A DNA stretch of 64,000 bases, taken from the NCBI GenBank assembly GCA_963513935.1, contig OY740765.1:77597054-77661053 (forward strand). The letters are read 5' to 3'. The notes under the pieces are model-generated. The model made no database searches and had not been told where the DNA came from. It saw only the letters and a program-made list of their open reading frames with translations. How positions within the stretch are numbered: position 1 is the first letter of the stretch; every line of letters begins with the position of its first letter. Shown here one piece after another: positions 36,801-46,111 of this stretch. This DNA comes from Aphrophora alni (Eukaryota; Arthropoda; Insecta; Hemiptera; Aphrophoridae). The translations under genes and the position numbers were made by a program.

Positions 36801-38618
36801 TTGCATCTGGTCTTTTTAGTAAACAAATGAAAATGGTCGTACTGTTCAACAAATCTGTGCCTCTGGAATACATGAAATATAAAGGTTAGAATTTATTCAA
36901 TTGGGCCACCTTTGCTATTAAGTGGCGTGTGGCCGCTAAAAAATATTTTCAGATTGCCAAATCCAGAAAAATCCGCAAACACGTTACATGTACTTCAGAA
37001 ATCAGAATTGATTTAAAATCAAAGTAAGAAATAATTGTGACTGATGACTCATTTTTAGACCGGAAAGGATCGTTTTGATGGCGAGCGTTTCACTGATAAT
37101 TCTGGGATTGGGAAGTTCCCTTATAATTTTGTACTGGATCATTTTTTACAAATAATTTTTTTTTCATAATTCGACTTAAAATATGTTTAAAGTATTGAGA
37201 TTGAAACTGTTTTAATAGGTAAGCCTCAGTCCATCATAACTTATGAAATTCATTTAAAAATTTTGTACAAACTTCGTGATAGAATATTTTTTTTACATAT
37301 GACAAGAAAATAAACTAATTTAAGATTTTCAAACCATTTATAAACACACAATTTAGAAAAATTAATTTTATGGCTAAAGTTTAAACTTTACTTGAGGGTT
37401 GTACAAAATGTGTTTACTATTTAATTTAATACAATTCCAAAGTACGATAGCATCTAAAATAAATAACCCACCTCTTCTTCTTTATTGGCTTCCGTTTGGT
37501 TTTCGGGCTGTCGGAAATTGTTACTGGTAATTGGCTCATCTACGTCGTCATTCATGACGTCGTTGTTTTCTGCCGTTTCAGAAACAGATGTTGATGGTGT
37601 CGCATTGCACTTTGTTATAAAGTCAGTCATTCGACGTGATTTGGCTAGGACCTCTTCATTCTTTTTTTCCTTTTCTTTTGCCATCTTTCGTTTTGCACTG
37701 CCGCTTTTGAACATCTCTTTCGTTTTATGGCGATTAGTTTGTGTTTTATGACGGTCCATAGTGGAATCTTGCTAAAAGAAATACTTGCATGTAATAACAG
37801 CAACAACAATAAAAGTGATATATTTCATGTATCAAATAATGATAGACCCACAGAGGAGAGAATCAAACATGTTCTATTCATATTCCTATGGGAACGGTGT
37901 ACGGATATACGGATAGACCAAAGCAAGGGCCTATCAATGAAGATATAATTTTTTCAATTTAAAAAAATATCAATTAACTTTGTTATCTATTTTTGGAAAA
38001 TAAACGTACTTGCAGTTATCGAATTTATAAAATAATTCCAAACTGATGAGCAGGACCTATAGACATAAAATATGACTCACCTTTTCAATGTGATTAAATA
38101 ATCCAACAATAGTCTTCTTTGGGCAAACTCATTGAACACACAGCATTAATTTGACAAAATCACAGACTTAGCTGTTTAACAACTAAATTTAGCACCTAAT
38201 TAACATTCGTATCAAGAGCGTGAGAAATAACAATACAGTGCTACGATGCTACCGCTAATGATTTCTTTAGATGACAAGGAGTAGTGGGGATGGGCGAGGG
38301 GGGATGAGTCACAGTCAAGTATCAACATGAACCCTTGCTCGCAATCAAACGCACGCCAACCTGCTGCTCTGCTCCCAGTCCCAATGTCACCATCATTCAC
38401 AAATACACTAGCCCTGTTTCCTGTACATACACAATCATAGTCTTGTATCAAGTATGTACGTACAACGTACTATCTACGATAATAAAACATGACCCGTGAA
38501 ATTATTTTGTAATTTTTTTGTGGTGAAATTATTTTGTAATTTTTTTGTGGTGCGGGCCCCTTTGTGGTGCGGGCCCCTAGGCGCGCGCCTATGTCGCCTA
38601 TGCTTAAATCCGGCCCTG
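33836..38618 (-). mobile_element. hAT-family DNA transposon (4,783 bp), inactive
   Basis: The element has an 8-bp target duplication GGTAGGGT (33,828-33,835 and 38,619-38,626), the size expected for hAT. Terminal inverted repeats are CAGGGACGGATTTA and, from the right, CAGGGCCGGATTTA. Subterminal blocks GCCCCTAGG and GTGGTGCGGGCCC recur at both ends. At the right, a 28-bp unit (GTGAAATTATTTTGTAATTT...) and GTGGTGCGGGCCCCT are each tandemly duplicated (38,495-38,580). A two-exon transposase gene on the minus strand is broken. Sequence at 37,940-38,500 inside the element has no recognised gene. Confidence 0.9.
34256..37759 (-). pseudogene. hAT transposase pseudogene (ZMYM1-like type, two exons)
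   Basis: Exon 1 (37,759-37,472) is basic and coiled (MFKSGSAKRKMAKEKEKK) and ends at a GTGGGT donor. The intron has a TTTACTTTCAG acceptor at 36,620, and exon 2 starts in the same phase. Exon 2 holds a TTF-type zinc finger (GHVYCYVCKLFS, 36,250-36,290), the DUF4371-like catalytic region (NCRGQSYDNASAMSGKYN and WIPCASHSLNLV, 35,216-35,713), and the C-terminal dimerisation block (NCSAERSFSKLKLIKNRLR, 34,420-34,480). Lesions: frameshifts near 36,510, 36,250, 35,295 and 34,735, an in-frame TAA at 35,939 and a TGA near 35,787. With these it cannot make an active transposase. Confidence 0.85.
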
Positions 38619-38980
38619 GGTAGGGTAACTAATATGATGGTTTAAAATACTTTTGGGATGGGTAAACAATGTATGGTGGTTAAAAATACTATGCGCCACT
38701 AGCACACTCTAGAAGCAAACGGATATACTATTTAAACTACCAACACTAGCATACTCTAGGAGTCAATGGTAGAACAACTACCAACACTAGCAACCTCTAG
38801 TTGCCAAAAGTGTAACTATAAATCATATAAACTTGTAATAATTATAATATATGTTATGCAAATATATCACATATTATTATATTAAAATTAAAAATATCTA
38901 TGGTGCAATCTATTTGCCAAAACTGTAACTATAAATCAAATATCTCTAGATAACTACATTCCGGCAGCTTATATAGGTGC
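38619..38980. repeat. Minisatellite continuation and CTACCAACACTAGCA repeats
   Basis: The first 70 bp continue the GGGTTGGGTAA array. Then 'CTACCAACACTAGCA(T/A)(A/C)CTCTAG' recurs (38,740 and 38,780, with a partial at 38,695), and 'TTGCCAAAA(G/C)TGTAACTATAAATCA' occurs twice (38,800 and 38,912). No gene is seen. Confidence 0.6.
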
Positions 38981-39113
38981 TAATAATACAACAATTATAA
39001 CTATGCATTATAGCTCAGTCGGTATAGTCTCTGGCTTCAAATCCAGACTTCATTCCTGTACATATGAAGTATCATGAAGGAACAAACTTCTCTCATTATC
39101 AATTTGTAAATAG

Positions 39114-39407
39114 ACTTTACTTTACTTTATCCAACGCCATCCGTCCTTGGCAGTTCGGCCATTAGACGACGAGCCTCCCAGTAGCGTGTTGCGATGTCAT
39201 CGGGCATGTTCGTGAGGTTGGTGCATGTCATAAGATGAAGGGCGTCCATCCGGGAGGACTGGCAGAGAGGACAGCAGTCATTTGGGGCCAGGCCGATTCT
39301 GTGCAGATGGGCCTGAAGATAGTCGTGCCCAGTCGTTGTTCTAAAGAGAGCAATGGCAGTCGATCTCTCCAGTCGTCTTGATATTGGTCCAAGACATTCC
39401 CTGGTCT
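39114..39407 (-). mobile_element. 5'-truncated non-LTR retrotransposon tail (294 bp)
   Basis: A perfect 12-bp target duplication ATTTGTAAATAG (39,102-39,113; 39,408-39,419) flanks it. The minus strand begins in coding sequence reading TTTGHDYLQAHLHRIGLAP, then NDCCPLCQSSRMDALHLMTC. This is the C-terminal Cys/His finger that follows RT/RNase H in I/R1/Jockey-type ORF2 proteins. It ends in a (GTAAA)n-type 3' tail. Severe 5' truncation is the normal fate of such insertions. Confidence 0.85.
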
Positions 39408-40723
39408 ATTTGTAAATAGAGAAAGTGTATATAATTAATGTTCCATTCCTGTGCATCTTGAGTACCATGAGGGAACAAATTTCTCTCATTATCAATGTAT
39501 AAATTAAGAAAATGTATATATTCCTTTCGTGTATATATTGAGTAACACAAGGGAATAAACAATGACATTATCAATGTGTAGCTAGTGAAAATACTCTATA
39601 CCACAAAATACCACGAAGGAACAAACTTTTGTCATTATCAACATGTAAATAAAGAAAGTGTATATTTTAATTTTCTATTCCTGTAAATCTTGAGTACCTT
39701 GAATGAAAAACACCTCACATTACTGATGTGTAAATAAGAATGTGATATATTTAATATTCTATTCCTTGTTGTGTGCATATGAATTATATTTCACTAAAAT
39801 AAGAAAATTTAATGAAATACTGTAGTATGTAAGACAGATAATCAGCTGAATATCTTAATGTCTAAGTCTTATCGGTTGATGCTTTATTTCTCTTTCTCTA
39901 ACTAGCAAAGTGTGTACTGTTCTAAAATCTAGATAGAGACTGAATCTAACTCGGTATATACAAAGCCAGCATAAACAAAACTCCTTAATATGTAAGTGCA
40001 GCATTATTAAAATGTTGGTGCGTGAATTGAAATGAAAGTGTATAAATTGAAATACATACTGTTTAAATAGTTAGGTATTAGTAAAGCTAAAGTGATAATA
40101 TACATAAAAAAACAATTAATCAATTTGTCATGTGCACTCCTTTTATCAAGCCTAATAAAATGCTTCTAGTAACATCCTTTACATCTTGAATATCGTGAAG
40201 GAACATACTTCTCCCATTTTCAATATGTAAATAGAAAAGTGTATATATTAATTAATTGTTCCATTCCTGAGCATTCTTGAGTATTATTAGGTAACAAACC
40301 TCTCTCTTTATTAATTTGTAAGCAGAAAAAGTTCATCACTTTATTGGTCTATACCAGTATATTTTGACTACCATACAGGAACCAATTTCCATCATTTTCA
40401 ATAACTAAATAGAAAAAGTATATATATATATTTTCTAAGTATAATCCTAAACGCCGCCATTTTGTTTAGGGTGAACCTTTTGAAGTCGGATTTGCGGCAT
40501 TGTATTCTACTAAATTAGACCTTTAATTTGATGTACAACTCGACCCACGCTCTCATTTAAGATTTTCTTCTGACTCCTTGTGGGCCGTCCCCCCGAAGCG
40601 GTAGCGGCTGATTGAAATTGTGGTAAAATAGTGTTTTATGCCCAGTAACAGTGTACCAAGTTATATAGTTCCATCTGTAACGGTTAATAAAATATTAACC
40701 CGTTCCAGGACTTTTCACCACCC

Positions 40724-40725
<2 letters not shown>

Positions 40726-40780
<55 letters not shown>
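40726..40780. repeat. (TA)n microsatellite
   Basis: A TA-dinucleotide run with one interruption (TACATATA). The ORF across it is an artefact. Confidence 0.9.
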
Positions 40781-40781
<1 letters not shown>

Positions 40782-40879
40782 GTTCCATTCCTGAACGTCT
40801 CAAGTACCATTAAGGAACAAACTTCTCTCATTATCAATGTGTATAAAGAGGAGGTGCTTATGTATAATCAACATGTATT

Positions 40880-41827
40880 GAAATAACTTGTGCCTATATT
40901 TAACTTTTTAGGACCGTTGTCTATGGTTCATATTCACTTTTGACCAACAGCTGTAGAATCAGAATTTTTGTGAAGATAGCAATGATTTTTTTTTTTTGTT
41001 TGTTTTGAGGTGGAAAAATCATTTCAGTCATCATCGCCTTCATAATTTTGTAAATATTAACTATAATATTAACTGCAACAACTATAACTAAAACCAATAA
41101 CAATATCATAAAATTTGAACAACATTAACAAGATAATATGTTACAAAGCTATAAAGAAGCTCTACAACCAATAAAAGGGCCCTGCAAAATTTAACAATGT
41201 TATATTTTTATAAAATTAAATAAACAACAACAAAAACAATATTAGAAGGATGTAAACAAGCCCTGCAACATCAAATCTAAATATTTTAAATTTTGCCAAA
41301 AACAATCAGGCGATGTAAAAAGGACAATACAAGATCAAGTATATCAGCATTATCCCCCAACATTACCTAACTCGAATTGGGTAAGGAAAATGTCTCTCAT
41401 TCTTCTAGCGTAGGCACTCCCAACTCGGTCCGAAGTGATGAATTTTGTGTTTTTTGAAATTTCTTGAATCAAATCAGCGATAGTTCAATGAAAAATTTCA
41501 AATTTTCATTTCCTTTATTAGCTTGTGTTTTTCAACGCTAAGACTGTCCTATTTCTTCACAATTCCTGTTTCCTTATAAATTCAAAAATACTTTTTAAAG
41601 TTTTCAAAGTCAAATATTTGTTTGACAAAAATTTTCCAAGTACTTTTATCTTGAGGGTAGTTGAGTAGCAGAATTATGACCATCTTGGTCCGCTGTAGAA
41701 TCCAGAATTTGACCTACTAGGCCTGATGATGAAGTCAAACTCCAGAATACTTAAATTTTTTCTAATCTCAACGAAATAACCTCGGTTCTTAAAAATTGTC
41801 ACTTTCCCTCTAATTTTCTCTTTTTGC
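40880..41827. other. Left flank of the env-Gypsy LTR, boundary unresolved
   Basis: No gene is seen. The left LTR of the env-Gypsy element may extend leftward beyond the shared part, since its right-hand copy is cut short. I found no convincing TG terminus or target duplication here. Confidence 0.4.
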
Positions 41828-42742
41828 TTTTAATGCTTTTTCCCGTTGTTTTGATTCGTTTTAAACCCTTTCTTCACAGTAGGATGATGTACTAAGCTTC
41901 CTTCATCTATTTTCTTCAAACTATTTCTTAATTACCCCTATTGATTTGTTTATTATTTTGGTCTGCCTTGTCTGATGTTGGCGGAATTTCCCCCTCCTAA
42001 CTGCGTAGTGGGGAACTGATGATCTACCTCGTTTCATATTCATAACTGTCGCTCAAGTTTTTTAAACAATTTTCTTCTAATTCGCCATAACCCTTTCTTG
42101 GTTGTATTAGGATTGGGTTCTTTGCAATCAGTGGTTCAGTTTATGAGTTAATAAATGCTTTTCTTTATATTCTTTTACATTTATAGCATACAATGTAAGT
42201 TTAAACTATATAACATGTTTCCCTGATCCATTCAAATATTAAGATAACAATTAAAATCTATATTGCATATATTTAAAAGATGAACCCAGAATAGTTCCAG
42301 CTATTTGAAGAAAATGAATTTAATATATATATATTGATGACTACAAGCTTTGATAAGTTGTCTATTTGCTCACCCTTTCTGTAATTTGTAAAGCCGCTAC
42401 TACAGCTTGACACTCTTGAGTTTATTGGTAGCTCCAACTCGCCAATAGAACCTTTGCGCCCTTGTCTGACCGCTTCAACGGCTGATCCTCGCTCCGGCCT
42501 CGAACGTTCCCTCTGACGTGCTCGCTCCCGCAGTTGATCGATTGATCCCCCCTTCTCTTGACTTGGCGCTTATATCTCTTTGACTTGCCTTGCGAAGTAG
42601 GTTGCCCATGCAAGGCAAGCATTTCATCATTTTCTTATTTATTTCACAATACTTGTCACTATTCTGGGTTTCATGTATAGCTTCTACTTAAATATTTTCC
42701 TAATTATTATATTTTTATTCTAATATGTATCTAATCCTAACA
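41828..42742 (-). repeat. 3' LTR of the env-Gypsy element
   Basis: About 915 bp shared with 62,263-63,217. On the minus strand it starts TGTTAGGATTAG right after the polypurine tract. A TATA-like GATATAAGCG lies at 42,568-42,577 with GC-rich sequence downstream, a plausible U3/R promoter. The 66-residue minus-strand ORF present in both LTR copies is not supported as a gene. Confidence 0.75.
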
Positions 42743-42743
42743 A

Positions 42744-42756
42744 CTCCGCCGCCCTC
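42744..42756 (-). other. Polypurine tract of the env-Gypsy element
   Basis: The minus strand reads GAGGGCGGCGGAGT immediately before the LTR start TGTTAGG. Its position next to an LTR is what identifies it as the plus-strand primer site. Confidence 0.55.
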
Positions 42757-42784
42757 GAGACATCGTCCCGATGTCAAAAAAAAC

Positions 42785-42995
42785 TTAAAAAGAAGGGTAG
42801 TCCCTGTCGGGTACTCGTATAATTCTTTGTTTTGACATTATATACATCTTTATGCATAAACAAAATATAATAAGTGTTAAAATTGATATCCATATTATTA
42901 TTGTGATGTGTATTAAAGCCGTAGTGTCTATCACATCTGACCAATGTTTTGGTAGGGATACAGTACTTATTTCATCCCCTAGTATGTTGTTGTGG
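42785..42995 (-). pseudogene. Env C-terminal fragment with transmembrane helix
   Basis: About 70 codons on the minus strand, from the target-duplication copy to the stop. After HWSDVIDTT there is a strong hydrophobic helix (IHITIIIWISILTLIIFCL) followed by a short basic tail (KMYIMSKQRIIR). This is the membrane anchor and cytoplasmic tail of the env whose ectodomain lies at 58,872-60,429. The nested LINE separates them by 15.9 kb. Removing the LINE still leaves the two halves in different frames, so a separate one-base lesion exists near the junction. The first 10 codons of the longer open frame (43,024-42,996) are LINE 5' sequence and not env. Confidence 0.75.
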
Positions 42996-43445
42996 GGTGT
43001 CGAAGTCGGACGGTACTCTTCCACGCAGTGTCACCTGGAAACTGCACTCTTCTAGTCTTGACTATGATGGTGCAGGCTAATGTACCGACGCCGCACAGCC
43101 TGGGTAGAGGTAATTAAATCTCTCTCTGTCCCAGGCAAGTACCTACACAGAGATGATAGGGAAGTGCGACCAGTGCAGGACATACATAGGCCTGGATAGG
43201 GGGTTCCTCCCCCCTGCTGGGAAAGTGGGGCGCCCAGGTATACCCTGCTTGGGCGATACGGTGACCCTTGATGAAGGGGTGGCTGGTGATTGAGGTGAAG
43301 GCTCTTTGTGGAGGGTTGGATCCAACACATCACTTTGCGCTCTGGAGGCTTGGGTGAGCCGCGATCGGGTCTGGCAAGCCCAGATCAGGGGTTCTCACTA
43401 TGCGAATGCGTAGTGGGGCAAGTGCAGTTGCTGTGAGTAGGCTTA

Positions 43446-44783
43446 TTGAAGGAGGAACAACCCAGCTTCCATGGTCGGTTCTGGGAAGGTCCTCTGGATA
43501 GACAGCCGAGGGGCAGTGGCTGGGCTACGGAGAGCCTGAGTCGCGGGAGGACTTTGTTTGGCGAATGCCTCACCGAGGATGGTGAGAACGTTGCTCAGGA
43601 CCCTAGATGGGGCAAAAACCCAATACACAACTTCATGGACAATCAAAATAGACCAGAAGTAAACAGGCGGTCAGGTGCAGAGAGGGAATCTCCAGTTGAG
43701 AATGTCCTCAGTCTGCGCCTTGACGATGTAGAAATGCCACTGGAAGTCCCAATGGGTCAGGCCAGAAACATGGCAGGTCAAGAGATGGTTGAAGCTCCAG
43801 TTGAGCAGGCTACCACTTCCTCAAGGGACAGCGGCGACAGGTCTGCTACGGCAGAAAGTCGATCCACTGTACCGCCCTCTGAGGCAAGCACATCAGATGC
43901 AGATCTGAGTCAAACGGCATCCAGGATCAACCGGATGCACGTTGGTAACACAGCCAAGAAAGGCGCCGCCTTCTATCGTGAGAAGAAGAGGCGCCGGAAG
44001 GAGGAGAAGAAGGGTGCGGGCACTTGGGTGGAACACCCGAAAGCTACTCCGATGAGCAGGGGAGCGGCTGTTGATGTAGGAACGCCAAAAAGGCAAAGGT
44101 CCGATGTCAGCAGTCCTTCAAGCTCTGGAGTCAACCAGGCACCAAAGAGACCGAGGAGGGGGTTGGAAATCTCATATGCAGATAGGCTAACTTCTTTCGG
44201 GGTTGCGGTGGTGCCTAAGGACTTTCCGGAAAGGTTACTCACTGAGGAGGACATCCTGGAGCTCTCGTCTGCTCTCATTGCGCAGATGAGGCCCCTCTCA
44301 GATGGATGTCTACCAGGCTTCAATGAGTCGCCTAGGCTGGAAAGCGGTGCTATGATACTGCAGTGCTGCAATCTGGAAACCAAGGGGTGGCTAGAGCAGG
44401 CTGTAGCCATATGCAATCCCTGGAAAGGGAACATCTTGGAGGTGGTGGACGCGAAAAAGGTGATTAACATTACCAAGGTTATCACCAGGTTTCCGCCCCC
44501 ATTCGACAAGATGAAGGTGGAGGACGTACTGTCCAGGATCCAGCAACATGATCTCTCGATCTTGACAAAAGATTGGAGGGTCATCAATGCTAGAACCACT
44601 GGCCCTCAGGGGAGAACAGTGGTTCTTGGACTCAATGAGAAGGATTTGGAAATGCTCAAGAGGAGAAACCTCAGGGTTAGGCTCGGGCTTGGGCAGATCC
44701 AGTTCCAGATCATTGGTAAAAAAACTAGGGATGGTGCAGCCAATGAAGGTGCTGAAGGTGGTCCAGGCCAATCTTCAGCATAA
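43446..44783 (+). CDS. LINE ORF1 protein (RNA-binding, DUF4780-like)
   Basis: An intact 445-codon ORF. The first half (to about residue 240) is disordered, with Ser/Thr/Pro-rich stretches and a basic patch (EKKRRRKEEKKG, about residue 178) suited to RNA binding. From about residue 245 a folded region contains SALIAQMRPL, then DWRVINARTTGPQGRTVVLG and LRVRLGLGQIQFQI. The latter resembles the DUF4780 domain found in insect proteins of this kind. No CCHC zinc knuckles are present, unlike many ORF1 proteins of Jockey and R1 elements. It would coat the element's RNA. The reading overlaps the likely ORF2 start (44,731) by about 50 bp in another frame, which suggests coupled translation. Confidence 0.85.
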   Translation: MKEEQPSFHGRFWEGPLDRQPRGSGWATESLSRGRTLFGECLTEDGENVAQDPRWGKNPIHNFMDNQNRPEVNRRSGAERESPVENVLSLRLDDVEMPLEVPMGQARNMAGQEMVEAPVEQATTSSRDSGDRSATAESRSTVPPSEASTSDADLSQTASRINRMHVGNTAKKGAAFYREKKRRRKEEKKGAGTWVEHPKATPMSRGAAVDVGTPKRQRSDVSSPSSSGVNQAPKRPRRGLEISYADRLTSFGVAVVPKDFPERLLTEEDILELSSALIAQMRPLSDGCLPGFNESPRLESGAMILQCCNLETKGWLEQAVAICNPWKGNILEVVDAKKVINITKVITRFPPPFDKMKVEDVLSRIQQHDLSILTKDWRVINARTTGPQGRTVVLGLNEKDLEMLKRRNLRVRLGLGQIQFQIIGKKTRDGAANEGAEGGPGQSSA

Positions 44784-46111
44784 AAAGGCGGCCAGCCTTA
44801 ATCTAGCCAGCAGATTCAAGGCCGAAGGCATCGATGTGGCTCTGATCCAGGAGCCATGGGCGGTGAAAGGTAAGGTTCTGGGGCTGGGAGACTCTGGGGG
44901 CAGGCTGATGTACGATACGTCATCGGACGCTCCCAGAACATGCATGTTAGTGAATAAGAATTTAAGTGTCTTTTTGCTAAATGAGTTCTGTTCCAGGGAT
45001 CTGGTGGCAGCTAAGGTGAGATTGGAGGACCAGGAGGTGTGTGGAGAAATTACCATAGGCTCTGCATACTTCCCGTTCGACTCGGCCAATCCACCTCCAA
45101 CTTACGAGTTTACACGCATTGTGGGAGAAGCGAAGAGGAAAGGTGAACACCTAGTCCTTGGAGTGGATTCCAATGCGCATCACCTTGTATGGGGCAGCTC
45201 CAACTGCAATGCAAGAGGTAAGTCTCTATTTGACTATTTGTCTAGTTTTAATTTAGATATAGTTAATGTAGGTAACAAACCGACCTTCATCAACAGAGTG
45301 AGGAGGGAGGTCATTGACATCACAGTCTGCACTGAACGTACTGCCCAACTCATCAAGGGTTGGAGGGTCTCGGTGGAGCCATCATTGGCAGATCACCAGC
45401 ACATTCAATTCGAGATGAGGTGGAAGCAGAAGAGTGTCATCTGGTTCAGAAACCCCAAAAGGACGAACTGGGATAAGTACAGGGAAGACTTGGGGCAGGC
45501 TGTTCAGGATATAGTGCCTGAAGTGAGGGGGATAGAGGAGTTGGAAGAAGTATCGGTGCAGCTGCAGGCTGCGGTGCAGGGTGCTTTTCAGGCCAACTGC
45601 CCCCTCACACAAAGGAAAAAACACGACACGGTTAGGTGGTGGAACAAGGACCTAGCAAAAATGAAGAGGGAGGTTAGAACTCTGTTCAAGGCCTCTAAAC
45701 ATCAAGGTTGCTGGGAACCCTATCACAAAAAACTTACTGAGTATAACTCAGCAATTCGGAAAGCCAAGCGGGATTCCTGGAGAAAGTACTGTGAAAGAGT
45801 GGAAGAGTGCTCTGAAACGGCTAGACTCCAGAAGATCCTGAGGGCTGAACATACCAATATGGTGGGCTCTCTGGAAAAACCAGATGGCTCGTATACGCAG
45901 TCCGGAAGGGAGACTCTGGAAGTACTCCTGAGATGTCACTTCCCGGATTGCGAGATAGAGGGAGGAAGTGATCCCTCCCTGTACACTAGGGCAAGCCCGC
46001 GTAGAGCGGACTGGAACTGCTCGAGGAGACTCATCAATGAGGATAAGGTGGACTGGGCCATTAGATCGTTCGAGACGCACAGGGCCCCGGGGCCGGACGG
46101 GATCACTCCCT
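44731..46111 (+). CDS. LINE ORF2, first part: APE endonuclease and start of RT
   Basis: The likely start is ATG 44,731 (MVQPMKVLKVVQANLQ), overlapping the ORF1 end; longer upstream frame is probably untranslated. The APE-type endonuclease has VVQANLQHKKA (Asn), ALIQEPW (Glu), LGVDSNAHH (Asp/Asn), DITVCT and SLADHQH (Asp/His). All catalytic positions are kept. A coiled linker follows, then the RT beginning APGPDGITPL. The frame is cut exactly after the ACTCCCT codon context by the Gypsy LTR; codons 46,112-46,158 are LTR sequence. Removing the Gypsy and one CCCT copy restores a frame of 1,213 codons ending at 58,762 (3,642 nt, divisible by three). Confidence 0.9.

Larger units (their letters stand above)
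39040..40860. repeat. Minisatellite array, unit about 80-95 bp
   Basis: The unit is approximately 'ATTCCTGTACATCTTGAGTACCATGAAGGAACAAACTTCTCTCATTATCAATGTGTAAATAGAAAAAGTGTATATATTAAT', given here in parts: ATTCCTGTACATC, then GAGTACCATGA, then GGAACAAACTTCTCTCATT, then ATCAATGTGTAAATAG. Copies start near 39,048, 39,443, 39,530, 39,595, 39,680, 40,180, 40,262, 40,350 and 40,787. They are interrupted by a LINE fragment (39,114-39,407) and by unrelated stretches at 39,790-40,160 and 40,440-40,720. Confidence 0.75.

Noticed and set aside
38998..39070. tRNA-like sequence TAGCTCAGTCGGTATAG with a TCTGG/CCAGA stem
   Set aside because: It has an A-box-like D arm and a possible anticodon stem, but no T arm (GTTCGAATC-type B box) and no paired acceptor stem. 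At most a relic.
39040..40860. CRISPR-like array
   Set aside because: Units are contiguous, diverged 80-95-bp minisatellite repeats without spacers, in a eukaryotic context.
42422..42622. 66-residue minus-strand ORF, repeated at 62,897-63,097
   Set aside because: It lies wholly inside the env-Gypsy LTRs across the TATA-like region. Conservation is explained by LTR identity.
43973..44771. Long antisense ORFs opposite LINE ORF1/ORF2
   Set aside because: Shadow frames of the GC-richer real ORFs. The same holds for 50,390-50,998 and 53,134-53,703 opposite Gypsy Gag-Pol.
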